DNA of 64,000 bases from Bacteroidales bacterium (GTDB lineage Bacteria; Bacteroidota; Bacteroidia; Bacteroidales; F082), in contig WGCY01000010.1 in NCBI GenBank assembly GCA_015493525.1, positions 1 through 64,000 of the forward strand, written 5' to 3'. Position numbers and translations under genes: made by a program. The notes below the pieces were generated by a model. That model searched no databases. It was not told the origin of the DNA and worked only from the letters and a program-made list of their open reading frames with translations. Every line of letters starts with the position of its first letter. Within the stretch, counting starts at the first letter, position 1. Shown here piece after piece: positions 1 through 8,594 of the stretch.

Positions 1-70
1 CAAAAAATATATTGAAAACTTGAATAAATATCCTGAAATATCTTTAAGGCTTCTTCAGAAATATTCATAA
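1..70 (+). CDS. C-terminal fragment of an unidentified protein (left edge)
   Basis: The second reading frame is open from base 2 to a TAA at 68-70 and encodes 22 residues ending in LRLLQKYS. The other two plus frames close within 25 bases. The composition (Lys, Tyr, Leu, Asn) looks like the tail of a real soluble protein, but too little is present to name it. A strong hairpin at 75-118 and a terminator at 137-170 follow, which fits the end of a plus-strand gene. Confidence 0.4.
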   Translation, partial: KKYIENLNKYPEISLRLLQKYS

Positions 71-74
71 TCAG

Positions 75-118
75 GTGGTCCCAGGTTCACCCCGAAAGCT
101 TTCGGGGGGTGGGCCCAC
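75..118. repeat. GC-rich imperfect palindrome
   Basis: The inner core CCCCGAAAGCTTTCGGGG (90-107) is a perfect palindrome. Outer arms GTGGTCCCA (75-83) and TGGGCCCAC (110-118) pair with one mismatch. The element is far more GC-rich than the AT-rich DNA on either side. It could be an mRNA 3'-end hairpin of the truncated upstream gene or a member of a dispersed palindromic repeat family. Nothing in the window repeats it. Confidence 0.6.
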
Positions 119-136
119 AAAATATTTTAAACCATA

Positions 137-170
137 AGGTTACAATATTAACATATTGTAACCTTTTTTA
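137..170 (+). terminator. Intrinsic terminator
   Basis: AGGTTACAATAT (137-148) and ATATTGTAACCT (153-164) form a perfect 12-bp stem with a 4-base loop, followed by a run of T. It probably ends the transcript of the truncated gene at the left edge and isolates the next gene, whose -7 element begins at 185. Confidence 0.8.
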
Positions 171-184
171 TTTTATTTTATTCG

Positions 185-192
185 TAATTTTG
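185..192 (+). promoter_or_regulatory. -7 element TAATTTTG before the 142-aa protein gene
   Basis: It matches the Bacteroidota TAnnTTTG element and ends only 7 bases before the ATG at 200, so the transcript would be leaderless or nearly so. No well-placed -33 TTG is seen. Confidence 0.45.
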
Positions 193-199
193 CCACGCT

Positions 200-628
200 A
201 TGGATATCGAAAAATTCAAACAGAAACTGGACGAGCTTTTCCGGCTTTTTAACAAGCTGATGGAAAAGCAGGATACTGAAATGGAAAACATCCCGGGCAT
301 CAACAAAATGATGGTCGAACAGTTTAAGGTGTTTTTCACCAATTACGAAAGCATGAAAGACCAGATTGCTTATCAGTTGCAGGGACAGTTTGGCGACTCC
401 ATACAGGAAATGGTGGAGACGCTCATCAAGCAGCTGCGTGATGAACTGGGAGAAGAGGAATGGATGGTTGCCCCGGAAACGGATGTCCCCATTGTCCATA
501 AAATCCAGTCAAATCCAACAAATCCCGATAAGGAAATTGCCGAAATTGATGAATTACTCAAAAAACCGGGCCTCACACCAGAGCAAATTGATGAGTTGCT
601 GGACAGGCGTTCGCGCCTGAAACTTTAA
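200..628 (+). CDS. Hypothetical helical protein, 142 aa
   Basis: I do not recognise the family. The sequence is charged and almost entirely helical, with no signal peptide or membrane segment. The first ~100 residues are amphipathic helices rich in Met, Lys, Glu and Gln, and the last ~35 form a helix-turn-helix-like pair (EIAEIDELLKKPGLTPEQID). The C-terminal stretch LTPEQIDELLDRRSRL resembles small oligomerisation or protein-binding helices, but that is only an impression. The gene lies between a terminator and the tlpA-like gene (47-base gap), so the two may be cotranscribed. Confidence 0.75.
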   Translation: MDIEKFKQKLDELFRLFNKLMEKQDTEMENIPGINKMMVEQFKVFFTNYESMKDQIAYQLQGQFGDSIQEMVETLIKQLRDELGEEEWMVAPETDVPIVHKIQSNPTNPDKEIAEIDELLKKPGLTPEQIDELLDRRSRLKL

Positions 629-674
629 GTTTTACTGTCAGCCATCCGGTATATCTTTTACAAGAGAAGTTTTT

Positions 675-1286
675 ATGTTTGAAAAAATCAAACACTATTT
701 TCAGAATTACCTCAAAAAGCGGAAGCCATTTGCCATTGCCACGGACATTTTGTTCTGGGGGCTTATCCTTTTGCTGATTATCCCCACAACACGGGTAACG
801 GTATCTTCCTTTTTTATCCGGCTGACTTCTTTTGCCCCTTCCGGACTTTCTGCTGACGAACAATACACCATCTCCGATAATACGCGCCAATGGCAACTTA
901 CAGATATGAACGGGAAAACAGTAAACTTCTCTGATTTACTTGACAAACCTGTTTTTGTTAACGTGTGGGCCACCTGGTGCCCTCCCTGCAGGGCCGAATT
1001 GCCAGGGATTCAAAAGCTTTACAAACAATACAAGGACAAAGTACATTTTTTGCTCCTCACAGATGAACCACCTGCCAAAGTGAAAGCTTTTGCCCTTGCA
1101 CATCAATACGGGGACATGCCCTTTTACCGTTATCGATATGTACCCCGTGATTTCTCGTCGAGGAGTATTCCCTCCACTTTTATCATTTCAAAAAAAGGGA
1201 GAGTAGTTTTAACAAAAAAGGGGGCTGCACGTTGGGATTCCGGCAAAGTAAAAAAACTACTGGACAAGCTTATCGGCCAACAATAA
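675..1286 (+). CDS. TlpA/ResA-type membrane-anchored thioredoxin-like protein
   Basis: This 203-residue protein has one N-terminal membrane segment (about residues 20-37) and a thioredoxin fold facing the periplasm. The active-site motif WCPPC sits at residues 101-105 within VFVNVWATWCPPCRAELPG. The later segment RSIPSTFIISKKGRVV carries the cis-Pro loop expected of the fold. Family members reduce or exchange disulfides in periplasmic clients such as apocytochromes. No cytochrome-maturation gene is adjacent, so the client is unknown. Length is normal for ResA/TlpA. Confidence 0.88.
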   Translation: MFEKIKHYFQNYLKKRKPFAIATDILFWGLILLLIIPTTRVTVSSFFIRLTSFAPSGLSADEQYTISDNTRQWQLTDMNGKTVNFSDLLDKPVFVNVWATWCPPCRAELPGIQKLYKQYKDKVHFLLLTDEPPAKVKAFALAHQYGDMPFYRYRYVPRDFSSRSIPSTFIISKKGRVVLTKKGAARWDSGKVKKLLDKLIGQQ

Positions 1287-1305
1287 AATCCTGCCTATTT
1301 TGTTA

Positions 1306-1313
1306 TATCTTTG
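1306..1313 (+). promoter_or_regulatory. -7 element TATCTTTG before the beta-barrel gene
   Basis: It ends 22 bases before the ATG at 1336. It lies downstream of a longer in-frame start at 1300, which argues that 1336 is the true start. Confidence 0.5.
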
Positions 1314-1335
1314 TGAAAAATTAAAACAGAAAACT

Positions 1336-2016
1336 ATGAAACGTATCACAATAGGTGTATTTATTTTTCTCGCCTTTATATCTTTTCAATCTGCTAAAGC
1401 ACAATCGCTTAGCGAAAGTGCCATGAAAAAGGTAACCGTAGGCTTGGATGTCTTTACCGATATATGGTTTAATGCGCCGGCAAATGTTGACATACGGACC
1501 ATTCACCCATCGGCCAATGGTTATATTACCTATAACATGGGGGTCGGGACCAGTAAAAAAATTACTTTCGGTATCGGGCTGGGCATTGGAAACCATAACA
1601 TGTACAGCAACAACGGGGTTATCGAAAACATTAAAAGTGATACCATAAAATATATTCCCGTTGCCAAAGACCTGACCATGAAACGTTCCAAGTTGTCTTT
1701 GACCTATCTTGAAGTGCCGTTGGAACTGCGTTTCAAAGCTAAATCGGGTTTTAAAATCAGTCTTGGTTTTAAATTGGGCTATATTATCGACAGCAAAGAA
1801 AAATATGTGGGAAATACGGCAGCAAATGGTCCCACACGGGTTATTAAAAGGAAAAGGATCAGCCAGCTGAATGGATTTTCCTATAGCCCTACTTTCCGTA
1901 TCGGATATAAATCGTTTAACCTGTTTTTCTCTTACGCACTCGGCCCTGCTTTCAGGGTTGGACACGGCCCGGAACTGCATCCAATGTCGCTGGGGATAAC
2001 ACTTACCCCATTTTAG
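1336..2016 (+). CDS. Outer-membrane beta-barrel protein
   Basis: The protein is about 226 residues. I place the start at 1336 because it gives a clean signal peptide (MKRITIGVFIFLAFISFQSAKAQ) and lies just after a -7 element. The mature part alternates polar and hydrophobic residues in strand-length blocks (YITYNMGVGTSKKITFGIGLGIG) and ends in Phe, typical of small outer-membrane barrels such as the PorT-like family of Bacteroidota. No enzymatic motif is visible. It could be structural or an accessory factor; the exact role is not deducible. Confidence 0.75.
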   Translation: MKRITIGVFIFLAFISFQSAKAQSLSESAMKKVTVGLDVFTDIWFNAPANVDIRTIHPSANGYITYNMGVGTSKKITFGIGLGIGNHNMYSNNGVIENIKSDTIKYIPVAKDLTMKRSKLSLTYLEVPLELRFKAKSGFKISLGFKLGYIIDSKEKYVGNTAANGPTRVIKRKRISQLNGFSYSPTFRIGYKSFNLFFSYALGPAFRVGHGPELHPMSLGITLTPF

Positions 2017-2040
2017 CAGCGGACTTTAAACTATTGAAGT

Positions 2041-2655
2041 TCAAACTGTTAAAAATAATACGGACATAACCAGCATACCCAGTAAATAGCCGCTGTAAAC
2101 CTCAAAAGGTGTATGAGATTCTGTTTTCAGCCGTGCATAGCCTGTAATTCCCGAAATGAGTATTGCCCCGAATATCCAGGGAAAAAGGGACAGGTGTAAG
2201 ATGAACCCCATGGCCATAAGGGCACCGGTACATCCGCCCCAGGCCATCATGTGCTGGCTTATCTTATAAAAATAATTGATGACAAGCCCCACCAAAACCA
2301 GCACGACAGAGCCCAGCATGAAAACAGTCATTAGCTGGAACACAGCCAGTTGCTTTAAGGAATAGAAAGTAATATAAAAGAAAATGGCAATGGCAATTAT
2401 GGGCAAAACGCGTTCGTTCCGGTGAGGCATTTCGAAGCTGTCAATCAACTTGAGAAACCACATGCCGGCTGTTGCCAGAACAGGCAAAACAAACGTAAGG
2501 ACAAAGACAAAAAGTAAGCTCATGGTTTTTACTTTCAGCGTAATGCCGGGCATGCTATAAAAAGGCAGCTGAAACAAAATCAACAGGAAAAAGGAAGGGA
2601 CCAGCAGGGGATGAAAAAGTACTGAAAGGGCACGCGCAAATTTTTTCTCCATCAA
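2041..2655 (-). CDS. PAP2-superfamily-like integral membrane protein
   Basis: 204 residues with about six membrane segments. Two regions resemble the phosphatidic-acid phosphatase signature: KISQHMMAWGG (compare PSGH) and RLKTESHTPFEVYSGYLLG (compare SRxxxxxHxxxD, here with Glu instead of Asp). The first PAP2 motif is not clear; EMPHRNERVLP may stand in for it. It may therefore be a divergent lipid phosphatase or an inactive relative. It starts 15 bases after the rpoN stop on the same strand, so it is probably the second gene of an rpoN operon. Start could be the second Met at 2652. Confidence 0.7.
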   Translation of the reverse strand: MMEKKFARALSVLFHPLLVPSFFLLILFQLPFYSMPGITLKVKTMSLLFVFVLTFVLPVLATAGMWFLKLIDSFEMPHRNERVLPIIAIAIFFYITFYSLKQLAVFQLMTVFMLGSVVLVLVGLVINYFYKISQHMMAWGGCTGALMAMGFILHLSLFPWIFGAILISGITGYARLKTESHTPFEVYSGYLLGMLVMSVLFLTV

Positions 2656-2669
2656 TCTGTATTTCTAAA

Positions 2670-4160
2670 CTATTTTACTTTTAGCTCCTTGCGCAACCGT
2701 GCAACCGGAATGCCGAGCTGTTCGCGATATTTGGCCACCGTACGACGGGCAATGGGGTAGCCTTTGTCTTTCAGTGCATTCATCAGCTGTTCATCGGTAA
2801 GGGGCTTATTTTTATCCTCCTCTTCAATCAAATCTTTCAGAATAGTTTTCACCTCCCGTGTGGAGACTTCCTCCCCGTCTTCTTTGTGCATGGATTCGCT
2901 AAAAAAGCTCTTCAGCAAAAAAGTGCCAAAGGGTGTCTGGACATACTTGCTGTTGGCTACACGGGAAACGGTGGAAATATCCATCCCGACGATATCGGCA
3001 ATATTTTTCAGGATCATGGGGCGCAATTTGGTTTCGTCACCCGTAAGAAAATAATCCCGTTGGTAATCCATAATGGCCTTCATGGTGATATAAAGCGTGT
3101 TCTGCCTTTGCCTGACCGCTTCAATAAACCATTTGGCCGAATCTATTTTCTTTTTGATAAAGCTAAAAGCCTCTTTTTCGGCTTTTCCGCGTTTTCCATT
3201 GGCCAAATCCTGCATCATACCGGCATAAGTGCGGCTAACCCTCAGCTCGGGGGTGTTCCATGAATTCATGGTAAGCTCCAGCTCGCCATTTGTATTGTTG
3301 ATGGTAAAATCCGGAATAATGTACTGGTTGTTGCGGGAAGTTTCCACCAACGAGTTCCCCGGTTTGGGGTTGAGTGTCAGGATAACGTCAATGGCCTCTT
3401 TCAGCTGCTCTTCGTCAATATCCATCCGCTTCATTATCTTCTCGTAGTGCTTCTTGGTAAACTCGTTAAAATAGCGTTTTAGTATCCTGTAAGCAAGTTC
3501 AAGGGATTCGGATGCCTCCGTTTTCATCTTTCGGCGAAGCTGGATCAGAAGACACTCCTGTAGGTTTCGTCCTCCCACACCCGGAGGGTCAAACTCCTGG
3601 ATTACAGCAAGTACCTCTTCCACATCCTCCTTCTTGGCAGTGATATTTTGCATAAAAGCAAGATCATCGACAATGGCATCGACCGAACGCTGAAGATAGC
3701 CTGAGGCATCAATGTTTCCAATGATATACAACCCGATTTGCCGCTTGTGTTCGTCAAGATGTTGCAAGCCCAGTTGTTGCTTCAGGAATTCCGGAAAACT
3801 AATGCCCGTGGAAAAAGGGATTTCTTTGTGTTCATTATCCCGGCTGTAATTATTGCTTTGCAACTTATATTCCGGAATTTCATCTTCCCCTTTGTAATAA
3901 TCTTCCATGTCGAAATCATCGGGGCTTTCATCTACAGGTTCCACGCTGCCGGAAGTTCCCTCCGAATCATCTTTATCAGCAGGAGCAAACTCCTCCTCGT
4001 GGTTATCCAGGGCATCGGCCTCCAGTGCAGGGTTTTCTTCGATTTCCTGTTTTACACGCTGTTCCAGTTCATTGGCAGGTATCTGCAACAATTTCATCAA
4101 CAGGATTTGCTGAGGCGATAGTTTCTGTAATAATTTCTGCTGCAGGCGTTGCCTTAACAT
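2670..4160 (-). CDS. rpoN: RNA polymerase sigma-54 factor
   Basis: 496 residues with the three sigma-54 regions: a Gln/Leu-rich activator-interacting N-terminus (QQILLMKLLQIPANELEQRV), an acidic linker (about residues 45-110), the core-binding domain and the C-terminal DNA-binding part. The RpoN box ARRTVAKYREQLGIP near residue 475 recognises the -24 element. It directs transcription that needs AAA+ enhancer-binding proteins; none is encoded in this window. A -7 element (4198-4205) gives a leader of roughly 30 bases. Confidence 0.97.
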   Translation of the reverse strand: MLRQRLQQKLLQKLSPQQILLMKLLQIPANELEQRVKQEIEENPALEADALDNHEEEFAPADKDDSEGTSGSVEPVDESPDDFDMEDYYKGEDEIPEYKLQSNNYSRDNEHKEIPFSTGISFPEFLKQQLGLQHLDEHKRQIGLYIIGNIDASGYLQRSVDAIVDDLAFMQNITAKKEDVEEVLAVIQEFDPPGVGGRNLQECLLIQLRRKMKTEASESLELAYRILKRYFNEFTKKHYEKIMKRMDIDEEQLKEAIDVILTLNPKPGNSLVETSRNNQYIIPDFTINNTNGELELTMNSWNTPELRVSRTYAGMMQDLANGKRGKAEKEAFSFIKKKIDSAKWFIEAVRQRQNTLYITMKAIMDYQRDYFLTGDETKLRPMILKNIADIVGMDISTVSRVANSKYVQTPFGTFLLKSFFSESMHKEDGEEVSTREVKTILKDLIEEEDKNKPLTDEQLMNALKDKGYPIARRTVAKYREQLGIPVARLRKELKVK

Positions 4161-4197
4161 GGTTAAAAAAAATTTATTTCCTTTTTCTACGGTAACA

Positions 4198-4205
4198 CAA
4201 ATGTA
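4198..4205 (-). promoter_or_regulatory. -7 element TACATTTG of rpoN
   Basis: On the minus strand it lies 37 bases before the rpoN ATG. It is the only good match in the 170 bases between rpoN and the receptor gene. Confidence 0.5.
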
Positions 4206-4276
4206 ATAAGTTTTTTAAACTGGCATGGTTTTAGTGGAAAAACTTTTCCACTTGCTTTCAAGCCATTGTTAAGACG

Positions 4277-4313
4277 AAAAAAGGCTGTTTGCCGGGGCAA
4301 ACAGCCTTTTTTT
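4277..4313 (-). terminator. Intrinsic terminator of the Oar-like receptor gene
   Basis: GGCTGTTTGCC and GGCAAACAGCC form a perfect 11-bp stem closed by GG, flanked by A- and T-runs, 18 bases after the receptor stop codon. The flanking runs make it potentially bidirectional, but only minus-strand genes surround it. Confidence 0.85.
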
Positions 4314-4330
4314 AATGTTTCAAACCCGTT

Positions 4331-7300
4331 TTAGTTAAAAGAATATCTCAGTCCCAATTGCATTTGCCATTTGGAACGAACGGAAACATCATTTACATAA
4401 GAGTTCTGCAAGCCTGTATCGAATTTAAAGTAAGGAACACCATTTTTGTCCACACCGTTAACGGAAATCGGTGAATCGGTCGTAGCAAACTGGCGAATCC
4501 CCCAATTGGAGTTGATCATATTTCCCAGGTTCAGGATATCAAGAGAAATCTGGAATTTATGATTTTTCTTTTGTCCCACATAGAAGTCCTGTAAAAATCT
4601 GAAATCCAACTGGCTGTACCAGGGCAACATGGCACCGTTACGTTGGGCATATTGACCACGGCGGGTGCTCAGGTAAGGATCCTGGTTGATAAATGCGTTC
4701 AGGGCTTTCCATTCTGCGGCAGCATCCGGAGAAGCAACACCATTACCGTTGGCATCGACTGTTCCAAAATGTATGTCATTCTGATCGGCAGGTACATACA
4801 ACAGGTCGTTGTTACGAATACCATCCTGGTTCAGGTCGCCGGCATAAACATAAGAATAACGGCCACCTTTTCCGGCTTCATAGAAGAATGAAAATGAGGA
4901 AGCGGCGCGGCCATAAGTGATACGATAAGCAACACTGGCAATAATACGGTGTTTCAAACCAAAACCCGACCAGGAATATTCAGAATGATTAGGATTACCA
5001 ATCACCGGCCTGCTCTGGAAAGCATTGGCAGCAATTTTGGAAGTAAGTGAAGTAATGTCCTTGGCATTCAGATAAGAATAAGCAGCCATTACACTCAACC
5101 CGAAATCCCATGATTTGGTAACCTTGGTTGTGAAATTAAACTGTGAACCTTTGTTTGAATTGGCCATCATAATGGTTCCTGCATCCAAATACCCGATATG
5201 CCCCGGAGAGGAAGAATAGATATTACGTTCACCAAACCCGCTAAACATGGCACGTGTATCTCCCGTTCCGGTCAGTTGTCCCGTAGGTGGTTTCATGTTG
5301 TAGTTGTGGTGAATAATGGAAACAAGTGTTTTGGTATAAATGGTTTCAACGGTAACCATCCATTTATTTCCCAAATCCATATCGATGGCGAGGTCATTTT
5401 TCCAAACCTGAGGCCAGCGGAAATTATCCACTGTGGCATCAACCTGGAAAGTATATCCGGGATAGATACCGGCATTGGTAGACTGGTTGCCCAACCACAC
5501 AAAAGGAATACGTCCGCTGAAAATGCCGGAACCGCCCCGCAGTTGCATGGTTTTGTCCCCTTTGATATCCCAGTTAAATCCTACACGCGGCGACCAGAGA
5601 ATTTTAGATTTTGGCCATTTCGTGGCATCCACTTTGGTAGGCGTTCCATTTTCGTCAACCCAGCCATCAAAATTCTTTACCACGTCGGTGGCAGCCGTTA
5701 CCGGAATCTGGTTAAAATAGAAAGGAACATCAATACGCAAGCCGTAAGTTAAAGTAAAATTATCACTTACATGCCATTCGTCCTGTGCATACAGGGCTAA
5801 TTGTCCCACTTTTAAATAAGAAAGGACATACGGTTTTTTCTGGGAATCCCTGACCTGTTTATTAAAGTTAACCCCATTGATGGAGTCATTTTCCAGAAAG
5901 CTCTTCACGCTGAAAAACTTATCCCAGGGATAGTAAAACAGGTTAAACGAATTCTCAAAGCTAAAATATTCAAAATCAAAACCACCGGTGATGGTATGTT
6001 TGTTGGCATAATAGGAGAGATTATCTGAAATCTGATAAATATCCTGGTTCAAGACATTGTGTGTGGAGAACATTTCGGAACCGGCAGTAATGGCCAGCTG
6101 TCCGTTTTGGTTAAAAATATCCACAACCGGAAACGGTTTTGAGAAAGGCACACGATAATCGCGGTAACCCGTATAACCGGCAATAATTTTATTCCCTATT
6201 TTACTGGAAAAGATGGAGTTTAACTCAGCCACAACAGACTGAACCTTGTTAAAAATACGGTAGGAGGAGTTTTCAAAGGGAAGCCTGTAGCTTTTGGGGC
6301 CACGGCCAATAATGGCTGTCGGGTGGGGAAGTTTGTCCATCCATGCATTCAGCATGTTGTAACGAATGGTCAGGTTGCTGTTTTTAGAGATGTTCCAGTC
6401 AATCTTGGCCAGTATTTTGTAATTTTTCTTTTCGTGTGTATAACCCTGGTATGCACCGGGATCGTATCCCCAATAATCCCTGTAACGTTTCTGTACCATT
6501 TTAATACTGTCTTCCGAAACGGTGGTAACGTTTGACTGGCCTTTATTCTGGTCGTTGTAGGCAACCCAGTTATGGGCCAGTTCACTTCTGTGTTCCCCTT
6601 CATAATTTACAAAGAAAAAGAGCTTGTTTTTGATGATGGGGCCACCGAAACTCACACCATACTGCTGTGTGTTAAAGTCGAGGTTGGGAACAGAAAGATC
6701 GCCCACTTTAGAGCCAACCATTCCTTTATTTCTGAAAAAGGAATAAATACTTCCTTTAAATTTATTGGTACCTGATTTGGTAACCGCGTTTACGCCGGCA
6801 CCGGTAAAGCCGCCTTCACGTACATCGAACGGGGCAAGGGAAACCTGCACCTGGGCAATAGCATCCAGTGAAACAGGCTGTGCATCAGTCTGTCCGCCCG
6901 GAGTGGCATCGCCAAGGCCAAAGGAGTTGTTAAAAACCGAACCGTCCAGTGAGAAACTGTTGTAACGGTCATTGGCACCACCAAAGCTGTTGCCATCCGA
7001 TTCGGGGGTAAGCCGTGTAATGTCTTTCAAACTACGTTTGATGGTAGGCATGTTTTCAATAGCTTTTTGGCTGATGTTGGTCATGGCACCGGTCCTCCCG
7101 GCATTGATGGTCGCATTCTTGTTTCCTTTTATGACCACCTCGTTAATATTTACCGAAGTCTCCACCAGCACTACCTTAATATCGGCAGTTTTGTTAAGGT
7201 CAAGGTAAAGGCCTTTCACTTCCTGTGTTTTATAACCGACAGAACTAATCCTAACGGTATAAGGCCCGCCGATTTTCATGTTGCGGATATAAAACAAACC

Positions 7301-7498
7301 ATCCTCTGAAGTAATGGTCCCATATTGCGTCCCCGTAGGGGTATGCGTTGCCAATACAGTAGCTGCAAACAGTGGTTTACCATTTTGGTCAACAACCTGC
7401 CCTTTCAATGCAGAAGTGGTTACTCCCTGTGAATAACCGCCTATACTCAGGCCAATCATGGCCAGCATGAGTAACGTAAATCGTAATTTTAACTTCAT
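4331..7498 (-). CDS. Oar-like TonB-dependent outer-membrane receptor
   Basis: About 1055 residues. I prefer the start at 7498 (MKLKLRFTLLMLAMIGLSIGGYSQ), which gives a standard signal peptide, over an ATG 24 bases upstream. Order: signal peptide; carboxypeptidase-regulatory-like domain (about 25-115: LKGQVVDQNGKPLFAATVLA); plug domain (about 120-240, with GGQTDAQPVSLDAIAQVQVSLAPFDV split by short loops); then a 22-strand-type barrel ending LGLRYSFN. The repertoire matches the Oar family of Myxococcus and Bacteroidota rather than SusC, and no SusD-like lipoprotein follows. The substrate is unknown. It would depend on the ExbB/ExbD type motor encoded at 25-27 kb. Confidence 0.9.
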   Translation of the reverse strand: MKLKLRFTLLMLAMIGLSIGGYSQGVTTSALKGQVVDQNGKPLFAATVLATHTPTGTQYGTITSEDGLFYIRNMKIGGPYTVRISSVGYKTQEVKGLYLDLNKTADIKVVLVETSVNINEVVIKGNKNATINAGRTGAMTNISQKAIENMPTIKRSLKDITRLTPESDGNSFGGANDRYNSFSLDGSVFNNSFGLGDATPGGQTDAQPVSLDAIAQVQVSLAPFDVREGGFTGAGVNAVTKSGTNKFKGSIYSFFRNKGMVGSKVGDLSVPNLDFNTQQYGVSFGGPIIKNKLFFFVNYEGEHRSELAHNWVAYNDQNKGQSNVTTVSEDSIKMVQKRYRDYWGYDPGAYQGYTHEKKNYKILAKIDWNISKNSNLTIRYNMLNAWMDKLPHPTAIIGRGPKSYRLPFENSSYRIFNKVQSVVAELNSIFSSKIGNKIIAGYTGYRDYRVPFSKPFPVVDIFNQNGQLAITAGSEMFSTHNVLNQDIYQISDNLSYYANKHTITGGFDFEYFSFENSFNLFYYPWDKFFSVKSFLENDSINGVNFNKQVRDSQKKPYVLSYLKVGQLALYAQDEWHVSDNFTLTYGLRIDVPFYFNQIPVTAATDVVKNFDGWVDENGTPTKVDATKWPKSKILWSPRVGFNWDIKGDKTMQLRGGSGIFSGRIPFVWLGNQSTNAGIYPGYTFQVDATVDNFRWPQVWKNDLAIDMDLGNKWMVTVETIYTKTLVSIIHHNYNMKPPTGQLTGTGDTRAMFSGFGERNIYSSSPGHIGYLDAGTIMMANSNKGSQFNFTTKVTKSWDFGLSVMAAYSYLNAKDITSLTSKIAANAFQSRPVIGNPNHSEYSWSGFGLKHRIIASVAYRITYGRAASSFSFFYEAGKGGRYSYVYAGDLNQDGIRNNDLLYVPADQNDIHFGTVDANGNGVASPDAAAEWKALNAFINQDPYLSTRRGQYAQRNGAMLPWYSQLDFRFLQDFYVGQKKNHKFQISLDILNLGNMINSNWGIRQFATTDSPISVNGVDKNGVPYFKFDTGLQNSYVNDVSVRSKWQMQLGLRYSFN

Positions 7499-7825
7499 AA
7501 TCTTTACTATTTGTGTGAACAAAAAATTTCGACGAATTTATACAAATTTTCTTTGCCTGTAAGCCCTCCTTTTTACCCTTAATGAACAATTAAACGTCTG
7601 TTTTTTCACAAAAAACTGCAAATCAGTGATAAACTGTCAAAATTCCTGTTAAAAAAAGTTAATAAAAACCGTAAAAACCCTTAATTTAGAACCTCTCAAG
7701 ATGAAATCTTCCTAAATAAAAAAGAAAAGGCCCTGCGATGGACATTATCGGGGTAATTTTTCTATTTTTGTTGTGAACATAAGTCTTGCCTACGGGCCGG
7801 CCTTTATTGCAGGAATAAACCACCT
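7499..7825. other. Divergent intergenic region, receptor gene / GGGPS-like gene
   Basis: This 327-base AT-rich spacer separates two divergent genes. On the plus strand a -7 element lies at 7763-7770. I found no convincing TAnnTTTG element for the receptor gene on the minus strand. There is a short direct repeat (GTAAAAACC-type, near 7665-7680). No RNA gene or small ORF stands out. Confidence 0.5.
7763..7770 (+). promoter_or_regulatory. -7 element TATTTTTG before the GGGPS-like gene
   Basis: It lies 55 bases before the ATG at 7826; no TTG at the expected spacing. Confidence 0.4.
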
Positions 7826-8560
7826 ATGAAAATAATTGATCTTTTCCAGAAACCGAAAAAACAGCTGGCGGTACTTGTCGATCCGGACAAGCAGACAGGC
7901 AACCAGCATGAAAAAATTGCCAAAACCGCACAGAAAGCCGGTGTTGATTTTCTCTTTGTAGGCGGAAGCCTGCTCACCAGCGACAGTCTTTTTCATTGCA
8001 TCCGGACACTGAAAGAAAACAGTGATATTCCGGTCATCCTGTTTCCGGGAAATACCTATCAGGTAAGCCGCAATGCAGATGCCATGCTTTTCCTTTCGCT
8101 TATCTCGGGCCGAAACCCGGATATGCTCATTGGCATGCATGTGATTGCAGCACCTTACATAAAACTGAGCGGAATAGAGACCATGCCGACGGGTTATATG
8201 CTTATCGACAGCGGGAAACCTACTTCGGTAAGTTACATGAGCAACTCTTTCCCCATTCCCAACGACAAAAAAGACATTGCGGCCTGTACAGCCATGGCCG
8301 GAGAAATGCTGGGGCTAAAACTGATTTTTATGGATGCCGGCAGTGGTGCCAAAACACCGGTCTCTCCCGAAATGATTCAGTTTGTCAAAGGTTCCATTGG
8401 CGTTCCTTTGCTTGTGGGGGGCGGCATCCGAACAGCAAACACAGCAAAAAAAAGCCTGCAGGCAGGTGCTGATGTTATTGTTGTCGGCAACCGTTTTGAA
8501 GAGAAGCCGGATCTGATCCTCGAATTTGCCCACGTGGTAAGTGCAGAAAATGCCCGGTAA
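7826..8560 (+). CDS. Geranylgeranylglyceryl / heptaprenylglyceryl phosphate synthase family protein
   Basis: 244 residues, a TIM barrel of the GGGPS/PcrB family. Visible landmarks: LAVLVDPDK at the N-terminus, DFLFVGGSLLTSD, PVILFPGNTYQVS, the Glu/Tyr-bearing strand PTGYMLIDSGK, DAGSGAKTPVS and the phosphate-binding GGGIRTANTA and GADVIVVGN. The enzyme joins a polyprenyl diphosphate to sn-glycerol-1-phosphate, the first step of archaeal ether-lipid synthesis. Bacterial homologues vary in chain length used. No G1P dehydrogenase gene lies nearby, so the physiological product is uncertain. Family assignment is firm, substrate is not. Confidence 0.9.
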   Translation: MKIIDLFQKPKKQLAVLVDPDKQTGNQHEKIAKTAQKAGVDFLFVGGSLLTSDSLFHCIRTLKENSDIPVILFPGNTYQVSRNADAMLFLSLISGRNPDMLIGMHVIAAPYIKLSGIETMPTGYMLIDSGKPTSVSYMSNSFPIPNDKKDIAACTAMAGEMLGLKLIFMDAGSGAKTPVSPEMIQFVKGSIGVPLLVGGGIRTANTAKKSLQAGADVIVVGNRFEEKPDLILEFAHVVSAENAR

Positions 8561-8586
8561 CAAAAGCCTGCTTTCATCAGGTTTTG
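8561..8586. terminator. Possible bidirectional terminator between converging genes
   Basis: CAAAA-g-CCTG (8561-8570) pairs with CAGGTTTTG (8578-8586) around a 7-base loop, with one bulged G. It sits immediately after the GGGPS-like stop and 8 bases before the cinA stop. It has no long U-tract, hence the modest score. Confidence 0.4.
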
Positions 8587-8594
8587 TCGATTCC

